Assembly (NCBI GenBank): GCA_002402315.1
Contig: DHFP01000060.1
Coordinates: 1 to 14,983, forward strand
Origin: Clostridiales bacterium UBA4821
Lineage (GTDB): Bacteria > Bacillota > Clostridia > Acetivibrionales > UBA4821
Direction of reading: 5' to 3'
DNA length: 14,983 bases
The notes below the pieces were generated by a model. It was not told the DNA's origin. It did not search any database and saw nothing but the letters and a program-made list of their open reading frames with translations. Position 1 is the stretch's first letter; the number at the start of each line of letters is the position of its first letter. A program made the translations under genes and the position numbers. Below, in pieces: positions 13,832 through 14,983 of this stretch.

Positions 13832-14142
13832 TTATAAACCTCCCTTTCATTTTTCTATTCTTACCATAATTATCAAGATTTATGCAAATAGCATCCAAGG
13901 GGACGGTTCTACCATAGGAACAAGGTCATTGCTTGATTAAAATTGCTTGCTATCCACGCTTTAGACGTAAATTGGTATAACATAAAAATTTTCAAAAACT
14001 AATATTAATATTAGAAAATGTGGTATAATATAGCATTAGATAAGAATGGTGTCGAGAAAGCATTTACCATTTTTATACATCAAGTCTTAAAAATGTAACT
14101 AGCTTCATATTCTATAAAAACGTCAAAGGAGGCAAAAAGTAT
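13832..14142. promoter_or_regulatory. divergent intergenic region between gerA and ppdK
   Basis: This 311-base gap must hold promoters for both directions. On the plus strand TGGTATAAT (14021-14029) is an extended -10 box for ppdK, without a good -35. A six-pair hairpin, AATGGT (14045-14050) with ACCATT (14066-14071), is followed by TTTTTA in the leader and could be a weak attenuator. On the minus strand no convincing sigma-G box pair was found. A REP-like motif lies at 13899-13910. Confidence 0.45.
13899..13910. repeat. GGGGACGGTTCT repeat motif, single arm
   Basis: GGGACGGTTCT (13900-13910) is the exact reverse complement of AGAACCGTCCC at 4323-4333. Here it stands without long flanking arms (only a short GTTC/GAAC pairing with 13915-13918), so it looks like a degraded copy of the same palindromic repeat class. 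Confidence 0.55.
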
Positions 14143-14983
14143 ATGGGAATCAAATACGTTTACATGTTTACCGAAGGTAATGCAGGCATGAGAAATCTTT
14201 TAGGCGGTAAAGGCGCAAACCTTGCTGAAATGACTGGTCTGGGACTCCCTGTGCCAAGGGGTTTTACCGTAACAACAGAAGCATGTATACAATACTATAA
14301 CGATGGCAATAGAATTGTTCCTGAAATTGAAGCTGAAATATATGAAATGCTTGCAAAGATGGAGGAGATAGTAAGGAAAAGATTCGGTGACCAGAACAAT
14401 CCGATGCTGGTATCGGTACGTTCGGGTGCAAGGGCTTCAATGCCGGGTATGATGGATACAATACTTAACCTTGGCTTGAACGATGTAGTTGTTGAGAGCT
14501 TTGCAAAGCTTACAAACAATGAAAGATTTGCTTTTGACAGTTATAGAAGGTTCATACAGATGTTCAGCGATGTTGTTATGGAGGTTGAAAAGTCAAAGTT
14601 CGAAAAGGTTCTTGATGCAGTTAAGGATGAAAATGGAGCCAGGTTTGATACCGACCTGAATGCAGAAAACCTCAGAGAAGTAGTGAGAAGATATAAAGAC
14701 CTTTACAAGAGAGAGAAGGGCGAAGAGTTCCCTCAGGATCCAAGGATTCAGCTTATGGAGTCTATTAAGGCGGTCTTTCGCTCATGGGATAACCCGAGAG
14801 CTATAGTCTATAGAAGGTTGAACGATATTCCCGGCGACTGGGGTACCGCAGTAAACGTACAGGAAATGGTATTTGGAAACATGGGCAACGATTCCGGCAC
14901 AGGAGTTGCGTTTACCAGGAACCCGGCAACAGGGGAAAAGAAGCTTTATGGCGAGTTCCTGATGAATGCCCAGGGTGAAGACG
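14143..14983 (+). CDS. ppdK: pyruvate phosphate dikinase, N-terminal part (3' end outside window)
   Basis: The open frame from ATG 14143 runs through the window end without a stop (280 codons visible). It matches the nucleotide-binding domain of pyruvate phosphate dikinase: YVYMFTEGNAGMRNLLGGKG and ANLAEMTGLGLPVPRGFTVT at the start, the phosphate-loop-like SVRSGARASMPGMMDTILNL, FDSYRRFIQMFSDVV, and GTAVNVQEMVFGNMGNDSGT with GVAFTRNPATGE near the end. The enzyme interconverts pyruvate, ATP and phosphate with phosphoenolpyruvate, AMP and pyrophosphate. In many anaerobic Clostridia it is used in glycolysis or gluconeogenesis. AAAGGAGG at 14125-14132 gives a strong ribosome site. The central histidine and PEP-binding domains lie beyond the window. 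The related PEP synthase is less likely because of the GARASMPGMMDT signature. Confidence 0.97.
   Translation, partial: MGIKYVYMFTEGNAGMRNLLGGKGANLAEMTGLGLPVPRGFTVTTEACIQYYNDGNRIVPEIEAEIYEMLAKMEEIVRKRFGDQNNPMLVSVRSGARASMPGMMDTILNLGLNDVVVESFAKLTNNERFAFDSYRRFIQMFSDVVMEVEKSKFEKVLDAVKDENGARFDTDLNAENLREVVRRYKDLYKREKGEEFPQDPRIQLMESIKAVFRSWDNPRAIVYRRLNDIPGDWGTAVNVQEMVFGNMGNDSGTGVAFTRNPATGEKKLYGEFLMNAQGED

Noticed and set aside
13832..13930. Sigma-G promoter for gerA
   Set aside because: A GCATA box is present on the minus strand, but no CATNNTA-like -10 lies at the proper spacing, so I do not annotate one.
1..14983. CRISPR array or replication origin
   Set aside because: No series of regularly spaced repeats and no DnaA-box cluster were seen.

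Overview
The window looks like a chromosomal piece of an anaerobic, endospore-forming Clostridia. The evidence is a spore germinant-receptor operon, a pyruvate phosphate dikinase (PPDK) gene, a copper-amine-oxidase-N domain secreted protein and strong AGGAGG-type ribosome sites in mostly A+T-rich DNA. An Acetivibrio/Ruminiclostridium-like lineage would fit, but the genus is an inference.

Left end (1-1505): the 3' part of a large serine recombinase gene, clearly richer in G+C than its surroundings. It is probably the last gene of an integrated mobile element whose body lies before the window. A hairpin-rich non-coding stretch of about 330 bases follows, then two tRNA genes on the minus strand, tRNA-Gln(CTG) and tRNA-Glu(CTC), with their own terminator.

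Middle (1506-7244, plus strand): a secreted copper-amine-oxidase-N domain protein closed by a strong terminator; a truncated Xaa-Pro peptidase keeping only its N-terminal domain; then a compact group made of a five-helix membrane protein, a helical soluble protein, a second five-helix membrane protein, a 30-residue membrane microprotein and an FAD oxidoreductase. Both membrane-protein genes stop inside inverted repeats. A VapBC-type toxin-antitoxin pair with a clear promoter ends this part.

Remnant zone (7245-8185): broken pieces, including the lipobox end of a second, decayed GerC gene on the plus strand, an unrecognised open frame on the minus strand and a small membrane-protein frame.

Right part (8186-13831, minus strand): a six-gene spore-germination operon transcribed in the order gerA, gerB, gerC, a 58-residue two-helix protein (candidate D subunit), a second gerB, and a 52-residue membrane protein. 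Genes overlap or are spaced by at most about 20 bases. The A (membrane), B (APC-type, likely ligand-binding) and C (lipoprotein) products would form a germinant receptor in the inner membrane of the spore. Two B subunits in one operon suggest two ligand specificities or a mixed receptor.

Right end (13832-14983): a divergent intergenic region carrying a widespread-looking GGGACGGTTCT repeat motif, then the start of the PPDK gene on the plus strand, which runs out of the window.
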